Assembly: GCA_002787075.1 (NCBI GenBank)
Contig: PCVT01000070.1
Location: 1 to 12,674, forward strand
DNA length: 12,674 nt
From: Parcubacteria group bacterium CG11_big_fil_rev_8_21_14_0_20_41_14
GTDB taxonomy: Bacteria; Patescibacteriota; Patescibacteriia; UBA2169
Reading direction: 5' to 3'
The notes under the pieces were generated by a model. That model was given only the letters and a program-made list of their open reading frames with translations. It searched no databases and had not been told where the DNA came from. A program made the translations under genes and the position numbers. This document shows positions 1 through 7,354 of the stretch, in pieces (the first letter of the stretch is position 1; every line of letters starts with the position of its first letter).

Positions 1-149
1 TGCCCAGCTAATTTGCTTGTGATCTTTCTCGCTCCTCGCGCTCTTGCGTCCATTTTTCCGAATTCTTTGGAATAGAACGTGATTATTCTGTCGTGCTCTC
101 GATAGGGATATGAAGAAAGGATAATTGATTTTGTTTTGTAGGTTGCCAT
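1..149 (-). CDS. recO: DNA repair protein RecO, N-terminal part (runs off the window)
   Basis: Reading the minus strand from an ATG at 147-149 gives 49 codons open to the window edge, beginning MATYKTKSIILSSYPYREHD and continuing through FYSKEFGKMDARARGARK to SKLAG. This matches the start of the RecO N-terminal OB-fold: a strand with an 'IL...Y.E.D' pattern, then 'FYS.E.GK..A.A.GARK..SKLAG'. RecO works with RecR in the RecF pathway, loading RecA on SSB-coated single-stranded DNA and annealing strands. It lies 95 bp downstream of ileS on the same strand, so the two may be co-transcribed; the gap carries a repeat fragment and no clear terminator. No Shine-Dalgarno sequence is seen. The zinc finger and helical C-terminal domain are outside the window, so the call rests on about 50 residues. 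Confidence 0.8.
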   Translation of the reverse strand, partial: MATYKTKSIILSSYPYREHDRIITFYSKEFGKMDARARGARKITSKLAG

Positions 150-157
150 ATTTTGAT

Positions 158-181
158 CGTCATTCTGAACAAGGGAGCGTA
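158..181. repeat. Fragment of a dispersed 'CGTCATTCTGA' repeat
   Basis: The 11-mer CGTCATTCTGA at 158-168 is identical to one end (read on the minus strand) of the 94-bp palindromic element inside ileS at 793-886. Only the end is shared clearly; the following bases diverge. It is probably a decayed copy of the same element in the recO-ileS gap. Confidence 0.4.
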
Positions 182-244
182 CCCGCGAAAGTATACTAAT
201 TTATCGATATTGTATAAACATACCCTCCGTCGTAGCGCATATTA

Positions 245-3200
245 TTAAGACAAAATAGATATCTGTAATGTAATTTTTTCTCCGTTTATTCCAATCAATT
301 CTCCGTCATTTTTTTTCTCAACTATTTCCTTGGCAATTATTGATTTCTTTAATTCGTCAACATACATTTCAAATACTTTTTTGAGTTCTTTTGATTTGGT
401 ATCATATATCAAAACAATTATATCCCCGGTGGTTAATCCTTGTTTCTTGCGCAAGGAATTGATTGATCTTGTTAGTTCACGGAGATGTCCTTCAAGACGG
501 AGTTCATATGTAATTTCTTTATCAAGTTCAACATCCATAATAACACCTTTATCACTAAACTCAACATTCTTGACATTAACTTCATCAGATATTAATCTGT
601 TATATTCCTTATCTAATGAATTACAAAAAACAGTTAACTTTAATAATGGTTGTCTAATTTTGATATCATACAAAGCGCGCTTTGATAACGCCAACTCCAC
701 AATATATCGAGCTTTCTCCATATTGCTCAAAACTTCTTTGTCAACTTTCTCTGCTTTGGGCCAATCCTGAAGATGGACTGATTGGTCAACTTCGTAATTC
801 TGAAGCGAAGTTGAAGAATCTCGTCGTTGACCGCTGGAGCGTAATTCACGAGATTCTTCGGGGGAGAATACCCCCTCAGAATGACGATTTGAATGAAGCT
901 CTTGCCAAACATGTTCTGCTGTAAATGGCATTACTGGCGCCAGGACCAGAGCGGTTTGCTCCAGCACCCAGCGCAAAGTTGAAAGCGCGGACTGCTTGTC
1001 TTTCTCGTCATCGCTTTTGAATCGGTCTCTGGAACGGCGAACATACCAGGTTGAAAGTTCTTGGATGAAATCCATGATTGGCCGAGTCGCGCGATTTAAA
1101 TCATAATTATCATACGCATCCGTGACCTCGGAGATAAGTTCATTTGTTTTCGCGATAATCCATTTATCAAGAATATGTTTTGAATTTTGGAATTTGGATT
1201 TTGGAATTTCTTTGTCATTTGGATTTTGGATTTTGGATTTTGTTTCCGCATACATCTTATAAAACGCCAACACATTGTACAAAGTAAGTAAGACCTTTTT
1301 CACGACTTCATCCACTCCTCTTTCGGAAAAATTCAAATCTTCAGCGCGCATTACTGTTGAAGTAGCTAAATAATACCGCACCGCGTCAGCGCCGTACTTT
1401 TCAAACATTTCCATTGGATCAGGATAATTTTGCAAGCGCTTGCTCATCTTTTTGCCGTCTTCGGCCAAAACGATTCCATTGACAATGACGTTTTTGAAAG
1501 CATGGCTTTTCTTGAGCGCGACTGATAAAACATGCATATAATAAAACCAGGCGCGCGTTTGGTCCACGCCTTCGGCAATAAACTCGGCTGGAAAATTTTC
1601 TTTGAACTTTTTCTCGTTCTCAAATGGATAATGCTCTGCAGCGAATGGCATGGAGCCACTTTCAAACCAACAGTCAAGCACATCTGGGATGCGCTTCATG
1701 GTACCATCGCATTCCTCGCACTTGAACGTAATTTTATCAACAAAATGCTTATGTAAATCTTTTACTTTTTTGCCGGATAAATCCTGCAATTCTTTAATTG
1801 AGCCAATCACTTTTTTGTGTTCTTTGTTTTTATCGCACACCCAAATCGGCATAACAGAGCCCCAGAATCTTTGGCGGGAAATTGACCAATCCCTAGCTCC
1901 CTCAAGCCATTGTCCGAACCTGCCGTCTTTGATGTGAGAGGGCTGCCAATTTATATGCTTAGCATTTTTGAGAAGATCTTTTTTGATTTTTTCCACAGCA
2001 ACAAACCAAGAAGAAGTGGAATAATTTAGCAAAGGAGAATCACATCGCCAACAATGAGGATATGAGTGCTCAATTTTTTGTTTGGCAAAAAGCAAATTAT
2101 GTTTTGCCAGATATTTTATAATCTCAACATCTGTTTTGGTTGGATCGTCTTTTGGTTTTACTTCAAGGCCTTTGAAATCCGCGACTTCTTTCTTGAATGT
2201 GCCATCCAGGTTTACATGCTGGATAAATGGAATTTGTTCCTGCTTTGACAAGCCATAGTCGTCCGCCCCGAACGCTGGGGCAATATGCACGATTCCGGTG
2301 CCTTCTTCTGTATTTACAAAATCATTGCCCGCGTACACTTTGAACGCGTTTTCGCGATTTTCTAATTTGTCGTTATTGTAGTATGGGAATAGTGGCTTGT
2401 ATTTTTTGCCAATCAAATCTTTCGGCTTTACCTCTTGCTCATTTGAATACTCTTTATCTTTAAACACTTCCTGCAAGCGCTCTTTGGCAACAATATATTT
2501 CGCGTTTTCAAATGTTACCTTAACATATTTTATTTTCTCACTGATTGTAGCAGCCATATTTCCCGGCAAAGTCCAGGGTGTTGTTGTCCAGGCAAGCAAG
2601 TACACTGGAGCGTCTTTGATTAGATCCTTGGACTCCGTGAGTACACTCCGCTCAGAGCCTGCCCTGAGTATTCCGAGGGGATGACGGTTTAAATCATCCT
2701 CCAATTCAAATTTCACGGTAACAGATAAATCTTTTACATCCATATATCCTTGCGCGACTTCGGATTGCGCCAGCGTTGTTTCGCATCGGGGGCAGATGTG
2801 CAGGCAGCGGTATGATTCGTACAACAAATCTTTATCATACAATTCTTTGAACACCGACCAGATGGATTCCATAAAATCAGGGTCCATGGTTTTGTAATCA
2901 TTATCAAAATCAACCCATCTTCCCATTCGTTCAATTACTGTTTTCCATTCTGTCGCGTATTTCAAAACTTTTGAACGCGCGTCTTCGTTGAAATTGTCAA
3001 TTCCATATTTTTCAATGTCTTTTTTGTGCTTAAACCCTTTTTCTTTTTCCACGATATTCTCAATTGGCAATCCATGGCAATCCCAGCCCCATCTGCGCTC
3101 AACCCGAAATCCGCGCATAGTGAAGTATCGCGGAACAATATCTTTCATTAAAGATGCCACTATATGGCCATAATGAGGCGTGCCAGTTGCAAAAGGCGGA

Positions 3201-3313
3201 CCATCATAAAAAGCATAATCCCCTTTTGGAGCGTGTTTTTTTATGGATTTTTGGAATGTTTTGTCTTTGTTCCAAAATTCAAGCACTTTATGTTCGATTT
3301 CAGATTGTTTCAT
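245..3313 (-). CDS. ileS: Isoleucyl-tRNA synthetase, eukaryotic/archaeal-type, with three repeat-derived insertions
   Basis: Class Ia cytoplasmic enzyme that charges tRNA-Ile and edits Val-tRNA-Ile. HIGH motif is HYGH (residues 47-50, within PPFATGTPHYGH), followed by GWDCHGLPIE. The CP1 editing region contains LLAWTTTPWTLPG, Cys pairs occur in CPRC, CWRC and CEEC, and the class I KMSKR loop is near residue 622. HYGH and the flanking residues are typical of the eukaryotic-type group, whose bacterial members are often mupirocin-insensitive (family knowledge, not shown here). Length 1022 aa fits the family. I chose ATG 3313 (MKQSEIE) over an in-frame TTG at 3331; neither has a Shine-Dalgarno. 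A possible -35 (TTGACA, minus strand 3366-3371) lies in the upstream repeat, with only a poor -10. I see no T-box leader. Odd: segments at about residues 209-230, 690-712 and 810-841 look like non-coding repeats translated in frame and do not fit the family. Confidence 0.97.
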   Translation of the reverse strand: MKQSEIEHKVLEFWNKDKTFQKSIKKHAPKGDYAFYDGPPFATGTPHYGHIVASLMKDIVPRYFTMRGFRVERRWGWDCHGLPIENIVEKEKGFKHKKDIEKYGIDNFNEDARSKVLKYATEWKTVIERMGRWVDFDNDYKTMDPDFMESIWSVFKELYDKDLLYESYRCLHICPRCETTLAQSEVAQGYMDVKDLSVTVKFELEDDLNRHPLGILRAGSERSVLTESKDLIKDAPVYLLAWTTTPWTLPGNMAATISEKIKYVKVTFENAKYIVAKERLQEVFKDKEYSNEQEVKPKDLIGKKYKPLFPYYNNDKLENRENAFKVYAGNDFVNTEEGTGIVHIAPAFGADDYGLSKQEQIPFIQHVNLDGTFKKEVADFKGLEVKPKDDPTKTDVEIIKYLAKHNLLFAKQKIEHSYPHCWRCDSPLLNYSTSSWFVAVEKIKKDLLKNAKHINWQPSHIKDGRFGQWLEGARDWSISRQRFWGSVMPIWVCDKNKEHKKVIGSIKELQDLSGKKVKDLHKHFVDKITFKCEECDGTMKRIPDVLDCWFESGSMPFAAEHYPFENEKKFKENFPAEFIAEGVDQTRAWFYYMHVLSVALKKSHAFKNVIVNGIVLAEDGKKMSKRLQNYPDPMEMFEKYGADAVRYYLATSTVMRAEDLNFSERGVDEVVKKVLLTLYNVLAFYKMYAETKSKIQNPNDKEIPKSKFQNSKHILDKWIIAKTNELISEVTDAYDNYDLNRATRPIMDFIQELSTWYVRRSRDRFKSDDEKDKQSALSTLRWVLEQTALVLAPVMPFTAEHVWQELHSNRHSEGVFSPEESRELRSSGQRRDSSTSLQNYEVDQSVHLQDWPKAEKVDKEVLSNMEKARYIVELALSKRALYDIKIRQPLLKLTVFCNSLDKEYNRLISDEVNVKNVEFSDKGVIMDVELDKEITYELRLEGHLRELTRSINSLRKKQGLTTGDIIVLIYDTKSKELKKVFEMYVDELKKSIIAKEIVEKKNDGELIGINGEKITLQISILS
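793..886. repeat. 94-bp palindromic element inserted in frame in ileS
   Basis: Outer arms CGTAATTCTGA (793-803) and TCAGAATGACG (876-886) pair at 10 of 11 positions. Inner arms GAAGAATCTCGT (813-824) and ACGAGATTCTTC (848-859) pair perfectly over 12 bp. One end matches the fragment at 158-168. It encodes about 32 charged, Ser/Arg-rich residues (about 810-841) within the anticodon-binding domain of IleRS, between the conserved 'AEHVWQEL' and 'SVHLQDWP' segments, without a stop codon. It resembles in concept the protein-coding palindromic elements of Rickettsia, though no homology to them is claimed. Confidence 0.75.
1178..1244. repeat. TTTGGATTTTGG-type repeat inserted in frame in ileS
   Basis: A run of near-tandem units of the form ATTTTGGATTTTGG, matching the element between ileS and the next gene (3369-3445). 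On the ileS strand it encodes a low-complexity stretch of Lys, Asn, Gln, Ser and Pro (about residues 690-712) placed between 'FYKMYA' and 'ILDKWIIAKTNEL', which normally lie close together in this family. Confidence 0.65.
2624..2688. repeat. Third repeat-like in-frame insertion in ileS (editing domain edge)
   Basis: About 65 bp encoding residues 209-230 between 'VTVKFELEDD' and 'PVYLLAWTTTPWT', where the family usually has only a few residues. On the minus strand it contains CCTCGG and TACTCAGGGCAGGCT, which resemble CCTCGG and TACTCGGGACAGGCC in the intergenic segment at 7214-7261. It also has small inverted repeats (CTCAG and CTGAG type). This suggests a second repeat family. Confidence 0.5.
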
Positions 3314-3368
3314 ATAGATTAAGAATATCAAAAAAATGCTGTTTTTACAACAAAGGAATAATAATTGT

Positions 3369-3445
3369 CAAAACTCAAAATCCAAATGTCAAAACTGTTT
3401 TAGATTTTGCATTTGATTTTAAATTTGGATTTTGGATTTTGATAT
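3369..3445. repeat. Intergenic inverted repeat of the TTTGGATTTTG family
   Basis: CAAAATCCAAAT at 3376-3387 and its exact reverse complement at 3423-3434 frame an AT-rich centre, with additional TTTGGATTTTGG units. It fills most of the 138-bp gap upstream of ileS. It could form a hairpin in the transcript, but there is no GC-rich stem with a T-run, so I do not call a terminator. Confidence 0.6.
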
Positions 3446-3451
3446 TAAATT

Positions 3452-5788
3452 TTACTCCCCTAATTTTTCCTTTACCTGATCAATTTTCGCTTGCACATCC
3501 TCATTCCCAGGATTCAGTTCAAGCACGCTCTGAAACTCCTGCAAAGATTCATCAAATCGCTCAAGCCGGAAATACGCGATAGCCAACGAATAACGCGCGT
3601 TTGAATGGCTCGGCACCTCGCGCACAACTTGGCCAAACTTTTCCGCGGCAATCTGAAAATTCTTATCATTAAAATAGAGCCGGCCAACATGATACATAAT
3701 TTCCGGGCTTTGATCCTCCCAAGGTTCAAGCTCAGCTATGGCTGCGGCAATGCCATCCTGCTGTTCTATAAAAAATGAAAGCTCAAGTCGCGCAGGCAGA
3801 AACGACGGCTCAATATCCAAAGCAGAACGCAAATAATCCATTGCTTCTTTCCTGAGCTGATCAGAAGACATTTCCTCTGAAACAAGTTGGTCCTCATAAC
3901 CTTCATAGAATTGCGCGAGCGCGACTGGCACGTATAAATATCGCGGCATGCGCTTTATAATATCAAGATATGTTTTTCGCGCGAGCTGAACTGAACCTTC
4001 AGCATAGCTTTCAAGCATAATGTACGCGTCCGCAGCCACCCATTTAGCAAATGGATCTTTTGATTTTTCAACTACTTTAGACAATATTCTGCTTGATGAT
4101 TCTAAAATATCTCGCTGAACATCTAAGGGCGTTTCTTGAGACAAAAGATTAAGTTCAGCCAAAGCGCGCTGGGCCGCTAACATGTCATTGCGCGGATTTT
4201 TATTATACGCGCTTTGCCATAATTCAAACTTATCCCGCGCGTCAGAAGCATTGATTGCTTTGCTGGCAAAAGAAAGCGCAACAGAAGCTCGGACATTGAA
4301 TATTAGCACAGATAAAATTATTACGACAAAAACAGATAAAACCCCAAGAGATGGCCAAAACCTTCCAGTTGATTTTCTAAGATCAATAGACCCAGCTTTG
4401 TCTTGCGATTCAGCGCGCTGAAAAGATATTGAAAGCCCAGAAAGTAGAACCAGCACCCACCAAGAAACCAATGACCAAGGCTCAAATAATGACAGAACTA
4501 GAGCTAGGCAAAAAGCCAAAAATATAATTCCTGCCAAATATGATGTTTCTGACATATCTCCCTCAATGATACTTGGCGAAATGTGCTGCTTATATGTTTG
4601 CAAGTTTCTCTTTAAAAAGAAAATCCCGCGGCTGATAATAACCGCGAACAACAAAATAAATACCGCGCTTCCAAGCAATCCATATTCAATCACTATAGCG
4701 TTCCAGCCGCTCATTGGCGCGAATCGATCAAGATTGAAATTCGCGGTTTCTCGGATATCAATTCCTTCTTGTTGATTCTCAAGCAAAGCAAAAAAGGAAT
4801 TCGCAGACCCAAAGCCAATTATCTTTTCGCTCATGCTTGATGATTCCTTGAAAACTCCGATGTTAGCGTCAAAAAATTCACGCGTGATTGGCGCTGATCC
4901 AGTAAACATTTTTATGGGCAGAATAAGAAGAATCACGCAAAATCCCCAAACCTGCAAAGGATAAGTAAAATTCTTCTGCCATAATTTTTTTGAATAAAAA
5001 ATCTGGAACGCGAGCAATATTGAAATCCCAATAATCGCGGCAAGCCAGGATACTGGACTATCAAATAAAAACAACACAAAAAGATGGGCAGCTATAGATA
5101 ATGACCACACAAATTTCGCGATTCCTTTTTGAAGCATTGTAAATCCAATAAGCAAAAAAACATTAACAGCGAAAACCATAAGCCAAGAATGCTCCCAAAC
5201 TCCAGTAATAGCTAAGGCTTTGATGCTAAAAATATTGCCAAATAAAACAGCAATCGCAAACAAAGAACTGCCAAGCATATGCGCTACTAGCATCATTTTT
5301 AATAATCTAACTGGAGCTAAATTAACTAAAAACAGCATCCATAAAATACCGATAACAACATCTGGAGCAGTAACAAGCATTCCAGAGAACCTAAATCCAA
5401 AACTTTGAAGCGCGTCATATCCAAAAAAAGCGCTTACAATAGTCATAATGACTAATATAGCCATACTCGCGTTTAAAAGCCATAAGCGGGTATATTCTAT
5501 TTTTTTTTCAAGAACAACAATATAAAATGCCCAAGCAAAGATCAAAACAGATAAAAATATTAAAAATAGAATGTCTCTGCTTATCCAATGCCCTATTTCT
5601 CCAGAACCGCGAGAATCAACCCCAAAAAACCAAAAAGGAAAAATAAAACAAAAAACAAACCCAATAACTTGCATAAGAGAAAACAAGTGCTTTTCAAAAT
5701 AACGCAAAATATGAGAACTTTCTTTATCATCACTAGGCCGAGAAAATTCCTTATATGGAGATATTCCACGCTTTATATCAATAGGCAT
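3452..5788 (-). CDS. Polytopic membrane protein, O-antigen ligase/Wzy-like, with C-terminal TPR domain
   Basis: 778 aa. Roughly 13 hydrophobic segments occupy residues about 36-498, and a hydrophilic helical C-terminus (about 500-778) follows. A large extracytoplasmic loop (about 300-365), containing 'IIGFGSANSFFALLE' and ending before 'EYGLLGSAVFILLF', sits where Wzy_C/O-antigen ligase proteins have their periplasmic loop. The C-terminus holds TPR-like units, clearest near the end (MYHVGRLYFNDKNFQIAAEKF, then ARYSLAIAYFRLERFDESLQ and VLELNPGN). This architecture is common for glycan polymerase/ligase-like proteins in candidate-phyla bacteria. The likely role is moving lipid-linked glycan onto surface polymers or proteins, with TPRs binding partners; substrate unknown. 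The start is ATG 5786-5788 without Shine-Dalgarno, 24-30 nt downstream of a possible -10. The upstream block of inverted repeats may regulate it. Alternative: a membrane TPR protein without transferase activity. Confidence 0.75.
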   Translation of the reverse strand: MPIDIKRGISPYKEFSRPSDDKESSHILRYFEKHLFSLMQVIGFVFCFIFPFWFFGVDSRGSGEIGHWISRDILFLIFLSVLIFAWAFYIVVLEKKIEYTRLWLLNASMAILVIMTIVSAFFGYDALQSFGFRFSGMLVTAPDVVIGILWMLFLVNLAPVRLLKMMLVAHMLGSSLFAIAVLFGNIFSIKALAITGVWEHSWLMVFAVNVFLLIGFTMLQKGIAKFVWSLSIAAHLFVLFLFDSPVSWLAAIIGISILLAFQIFYSKKLWQKNFTYPLQVWGFCVILLILPIKMFTGSAPITREFFDANIGVFKESSSMSEKIIGFGSANSFFALLENQQEGIDIRETANFNLDRFAPMSGWNAIVIEYGLLGSAVFILLFAVIISRGIFFLKRNLQTYKQHISPSIIEGDMSETSYLAGIIFLAFCLALVLSLFEPWSLVSWWVLVLLSGLSISFQRAESQDKAGSIDLRKSTGRFWPSLGVLSVFVVIILSVLIFNVRASVALSFASKAINASDARDKFELWQSAYNKNPRNDMLAAQRALAELNLLSQETPLDVQRDILESSSRILSKVVEKSKDPFAKWVAADAYIMLESYAEGSVQLARKTYLDIIKRMPRYLYVPVALAQFYEGYEDQLVSEEMSSDQLRKEAMDYLRSALDIEPSFLPARLELSFFIEQQDGIAAAIAELEPWEDQSPEIMYHVGRLYFNDKNFQIAAEKFGQVVREVPSHSNARYSLAIAYFRLERFDESLQEFQSVLELNPGNEDVQAKIDQVKEKLGE

Positions 5789-5819
5789 AATAAAAATTGA
5801 TTATTTTAGTGATTTATTA

Positions 5820-5825
5820 ATTATA
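5820..5825 (-). promoter_or_regulatory. Putative -10 box for the ligase-like gene
   Basis: TATAAT on the minus strand, which would start transcription about 24 nt before the ATG at 5788. No good -35 lies at the expected distance, so activation by a factor binding the adjacent inverted repeats is possible. Weak evidence in AT-rich DNA. Confidence 0.35.
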
Positions 5826-6011
5826 TGCTAATAATAGCATGCTTGTATTAGTATATTCAAGCGCAGAATATGCTATAACCTATATCCGATACTACCCGAT
5901 ATACTTATAATTTTATATTTCTTATCCGATATGGGAAAGCGATATAGCATATTACGCGATATCGGATAAAAAATATATAGGATAATCAATGCAGTATTGG
6001 TATCCGATATT
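5824..6011. repeat. Cluster of nested inverted repeats built from TATCCGATAT and TATGCTA motifs
   Basis: This 188-bp block fills the gap between two leftward genes. Core NCGATAT occurs near 5885, 5895, 5925, 5939, 5957 and 6004 in both orientations, including TTATCCGATAT (5922-5932) with its exact reverse complement at 5959-5969 and a perfect CGATATCG at 5957-5964. A second motif also repeats: AATATGCTATA at 5867-5877 has its exact reverse complement at 5943-5953, and ATGCTA/TAGCAT pair at 5825-5830 and 5835-5840. The repeated sites upstream of a -10 look like operator clusters; an RNA structure or a replication-type iteron array are alternatives. Confidence 0.6.
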
Positions 6012-6018
6012 ATTAGAC

Positions 6019-6048
6019 AAAAAAAGGGCTTAATTATTAAGCCCTTTT
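6019..6048 (-). terminator. Rho-independent terminator of the small anchored protein gene
   Basis: A perfect 13-bp stem (6022-6034 with 6036-6048) around a single central base, containing AGGGCTTAAT, and followed on the minus strand by seven T residues. It begins 16 bp past the stop of the leftward gene at 6064. It separates that gene from the repeat block and the ligase-like gene. Confidence 0.85.
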
Positions 6049-6063
6049 ATGAATTAAATCAAA

Positions 6064-6561
6064 TTACTGGCCTGTTTTGTAATTATCAATTGCTTGAACC
6101 ACGTTTGAATCATCTTTCAAATCCTCTATAAACAATACATGATCCCTGTTGATATACATATTATCAGTTGGCCCATGAAGCTCATTACCCAGCTTGACCA
6201 AGGATAATTCTCCTTGCGTAGCATCTGCTTGTTCTTGACCTTCTTGAGTTTGCTGTAGAGGGCGAGTTACTTGAAGATAATAAATATCTTTCAAAATAAC
6301 TTGAGCAGAATTCTGTGCTTTTACCTGGCCAAAATATACCTGGCCATTGGTCAGGAATACTGCCTGCCAATCCTTATCAAAACCAGAAAGCTTGTTCTGA
6401 GACGCCCACATCCAGGAAACAATCACGATAATCGCGACAATAACGATTGCGATTACCTGAATAGCTCCATGATTTGGCTTGCTGACTGAACCGCGCCTAT
6501 TTACTAAAGAAGGAGAAGATGTCTCAGGCGCTTGAGGCGCGTGATTTATTTCGCTTGGCAT
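6064..6561 (-). CDS. Hypothetical single-pass membrane protein with a small beta-rich domain
   Basis: 165 aa. A disordered, Pro/Ser-rich N-terminus (1-31) is followed by one strong hydrophobic helix (about 34-51, many Ile/Val, ending VSWMW) and a soluble C-terminal part. The soluble part begins AVFLTNGQVYFGQV and returns with LVKLGNELHGPTDNMYINRD and HVLFIEDL. The first strand-turn-strand resembles Sm-like or SH3-like barrels by eye, but I cannot confirm a fold. A Gln-rich linker (about 101-115) sits between the two halves. I recall similar proteins from candidate-phyla genomes but know no function. The likely topology is a short N-in tail with the domain outside, although signal-anchor orientation is uncertain. 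It is monocistronic: own promoter at 6605-6632 and own terminator at 6019-6048. It is divergent from smpB. Confidence 0.75.
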   Translation of the reverse strand: MPSEINHAPQAPETSSPSLVNRRGSVSKPNHGAIQVIAIVIVAIIVIVSWMWASQNKLSGFDKDWQAVFLTNGQVYFGQVKAQNSAQVILKDIYYLQVTRPLQQTQEGQEQADATQGELSLVKLGNELHGPTDNMYINRDHVLFIEDLKDDSNVVQAIDNYKTGQ

Positions 6562-6604
6562 AGTATATTTTCTATCTTAATAATATTAAAACTCAACTGT
6601 ATAT

Positions 6605-6632
6605 ATTGTATCAAATTTAAAATTTAGGTCAA
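6605..6632 (-). promoter_or_regulatory. Sigma-70-type promoter for the small anchored protein
   Basis: On the minus strand, TTGACC (6627-6632) and TACAAT (6605-6610) are separated by 16 bp. This would give a start near 6598 and a leader of about 37 nt before the ATG at 6561. Confidence 0.55.
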
Positions 6633-6673
6633 ATCCATGCTGTGTACAAATTCGCCTTATAAAAACAACATAT

Positions 6674-6704
6674 TTGTTTATAGACACAAATTTTTTTCTA
6701 TACT
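6674..6704 (+). promoter_or_regulatory. Possible smpB promoter
   Basis: TTGTTT (6674-6679) and TATACT (6699-6704) with a long 19-bp spacer. Start would fall near 6711, almost at the ATG at 6716, or about 32 nt before the alternative ATG at 6743. Confidence 0.35.
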
Positions 6705-6715
6705 ATAGTAAAGGC

Positions 6716-7186
6716 ATGAATAAACAGAATAAAAAAGACAATATGCTTGCCTTAAATAAGCGAGCGAAAACTGATTGGCAGTTTTTGGAAACATTTGAAG
6801 CTGGAATAAAGCTTACTGGAGATGAAGTAAAATCAGTTAAAAAAGGAGGCGCGAATCTGAAAGCGTCCTGGGCAGTAATCGGGCAAGACCTTGTTCCTAG
6901 GTTGATTGGGTGCTCTATTTCGCGATATGCTCATTCATCTCAATCGCGCGAAAATTACGATCCTGAAAAGTCGCGCGTTTTGCTTTTGAATAAAAAAGAA
7001 ATCACAGGATTGATTGGAAAACTAAAACAAAAAACCCTATCCCTTATTCCAATAAAAATGTATTCCAAATCAGGCATTATAAAAATAGAACTAGCGCTCG
7101 CGCGCTCAAAAAAACAGTTTGAGAAGCGTGAGCAGATAAAGAAGCGCGATATTGAACGCGACATAGGGCGTAGACTTAAAAGATAA
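6716..7186 (+). CDS. smpB: SsrA-binding protein SmpB
   Basis: Binds the tRNA-like domain of tmRNA and places it in the empty A site of stalled ribosomes for trans-translation. Conserved blocks are visible: 'WQFLETFEAGIKLTGDEVKS' at the start, 'GGANLKASWAVI', the 'DPEKSRVLLLNKKEI' helix, and the basic tail 'KQFEKREQIKKRDIERDIGR' that in known SmpB proteins enters the mRNA channel. With ATG 6716 it is 156 aa, normal for the family. An in-frame TTG at 6674 overlaps the likely promoter, and ATG 6743 (MLALNKRA) also fits family N-termini; no Shine-Dalgarno decides between them. CGCG occurs repeatedly in the gene, as in other native genes here. It lies 169 bp upstream of ssrA on the same strand, the classic pairing, although ssrA has its own promoter. 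Confidence 0.95.
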   Translation: MNKQNKKDNMLALNKRAKTDWQFLETFEAGIKLTGDEVKSVKKGGANLKASWAVIGQDLVPRLIGCSISRYAHSSQSRENYDPEKSRVLLLNKKEITGLIGKLKQKTLSLIPIKMYSKSGIIKIELALARSKKQFEKREQIKKRDIERDIGRRLKR

Positions 7187-7213
7187 CAAAAATCTCATTT
7201 TTGAAATTTGAAT

Positions 7214-7261
7214 CCCTCGGGCATTCCCTCCGGGGTACTCGGGACAGGCCTCGGGACAAGC
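7214..7261. repeat. GC-rich dispersed repeat between smpB and ssrA
   Basis: A GC-rich patch in AT-rich surroundings with repeated CTCGGG units (CCCTCGGG, TACTCGGGACAGGCC, CTCGGGACAAG). It shares TACTC-GG-CAGGC with the insertion at 2624-2688 in ileS, so the two probably belong to one family. Confidence 0.45.
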
Positions 7262-7289
7262 TTTGGTATTTGATTTTTACGCGTTGTTC

Positions 7290-7318
7290 TTGACAGACGC
7301 ATGTAAATAAGGTATATT
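7290..7318 (+). promoter_or_regulatory. Strong sigma-70 promoter of ssrA
   Basis: TTGACA (7290-7295), a 17-bp spacer, then TATATT (7313-7318). This is the best promoter match in the window. Transcription would start near 7325, leaving about 30 nt of 5' leader to be removed by RNase P before the mature tmRNA end at 7355. Confidence 0.85.
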
Positions 7319-7354
7319 ACTATTGCGTTTCAAACGCGCGGGCAATATTCATAA

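Noticed and set aside
3313..3331. Upstream TTG start for ileS
   Set aside because: The added MIFLIY residues are not family-like; ATG 3313 followed by KQSEIEHKVLEFW fits IleRS N-termini.
3314..3451. T-box or other leader element before ileS
   Set aside because: The gap is mostly a TTTGGATTTTG-type inverted repeat; no T-box core, specifier loop or terminator/antiterminator pair is visible.
5860..6011. CRISPR-like array
   Set aside because: The repeated units are short, in both orientations and irregularly spaced, with no spacers of constant length and no cas genes.
7187..7203. smpB terminator (CAAAAAT/ATTTTTG hairpin)
   Set aside because: The stem is 7 bp with a single C-G pair and a 3-nt loop, with no T-run after it; too weak to call.
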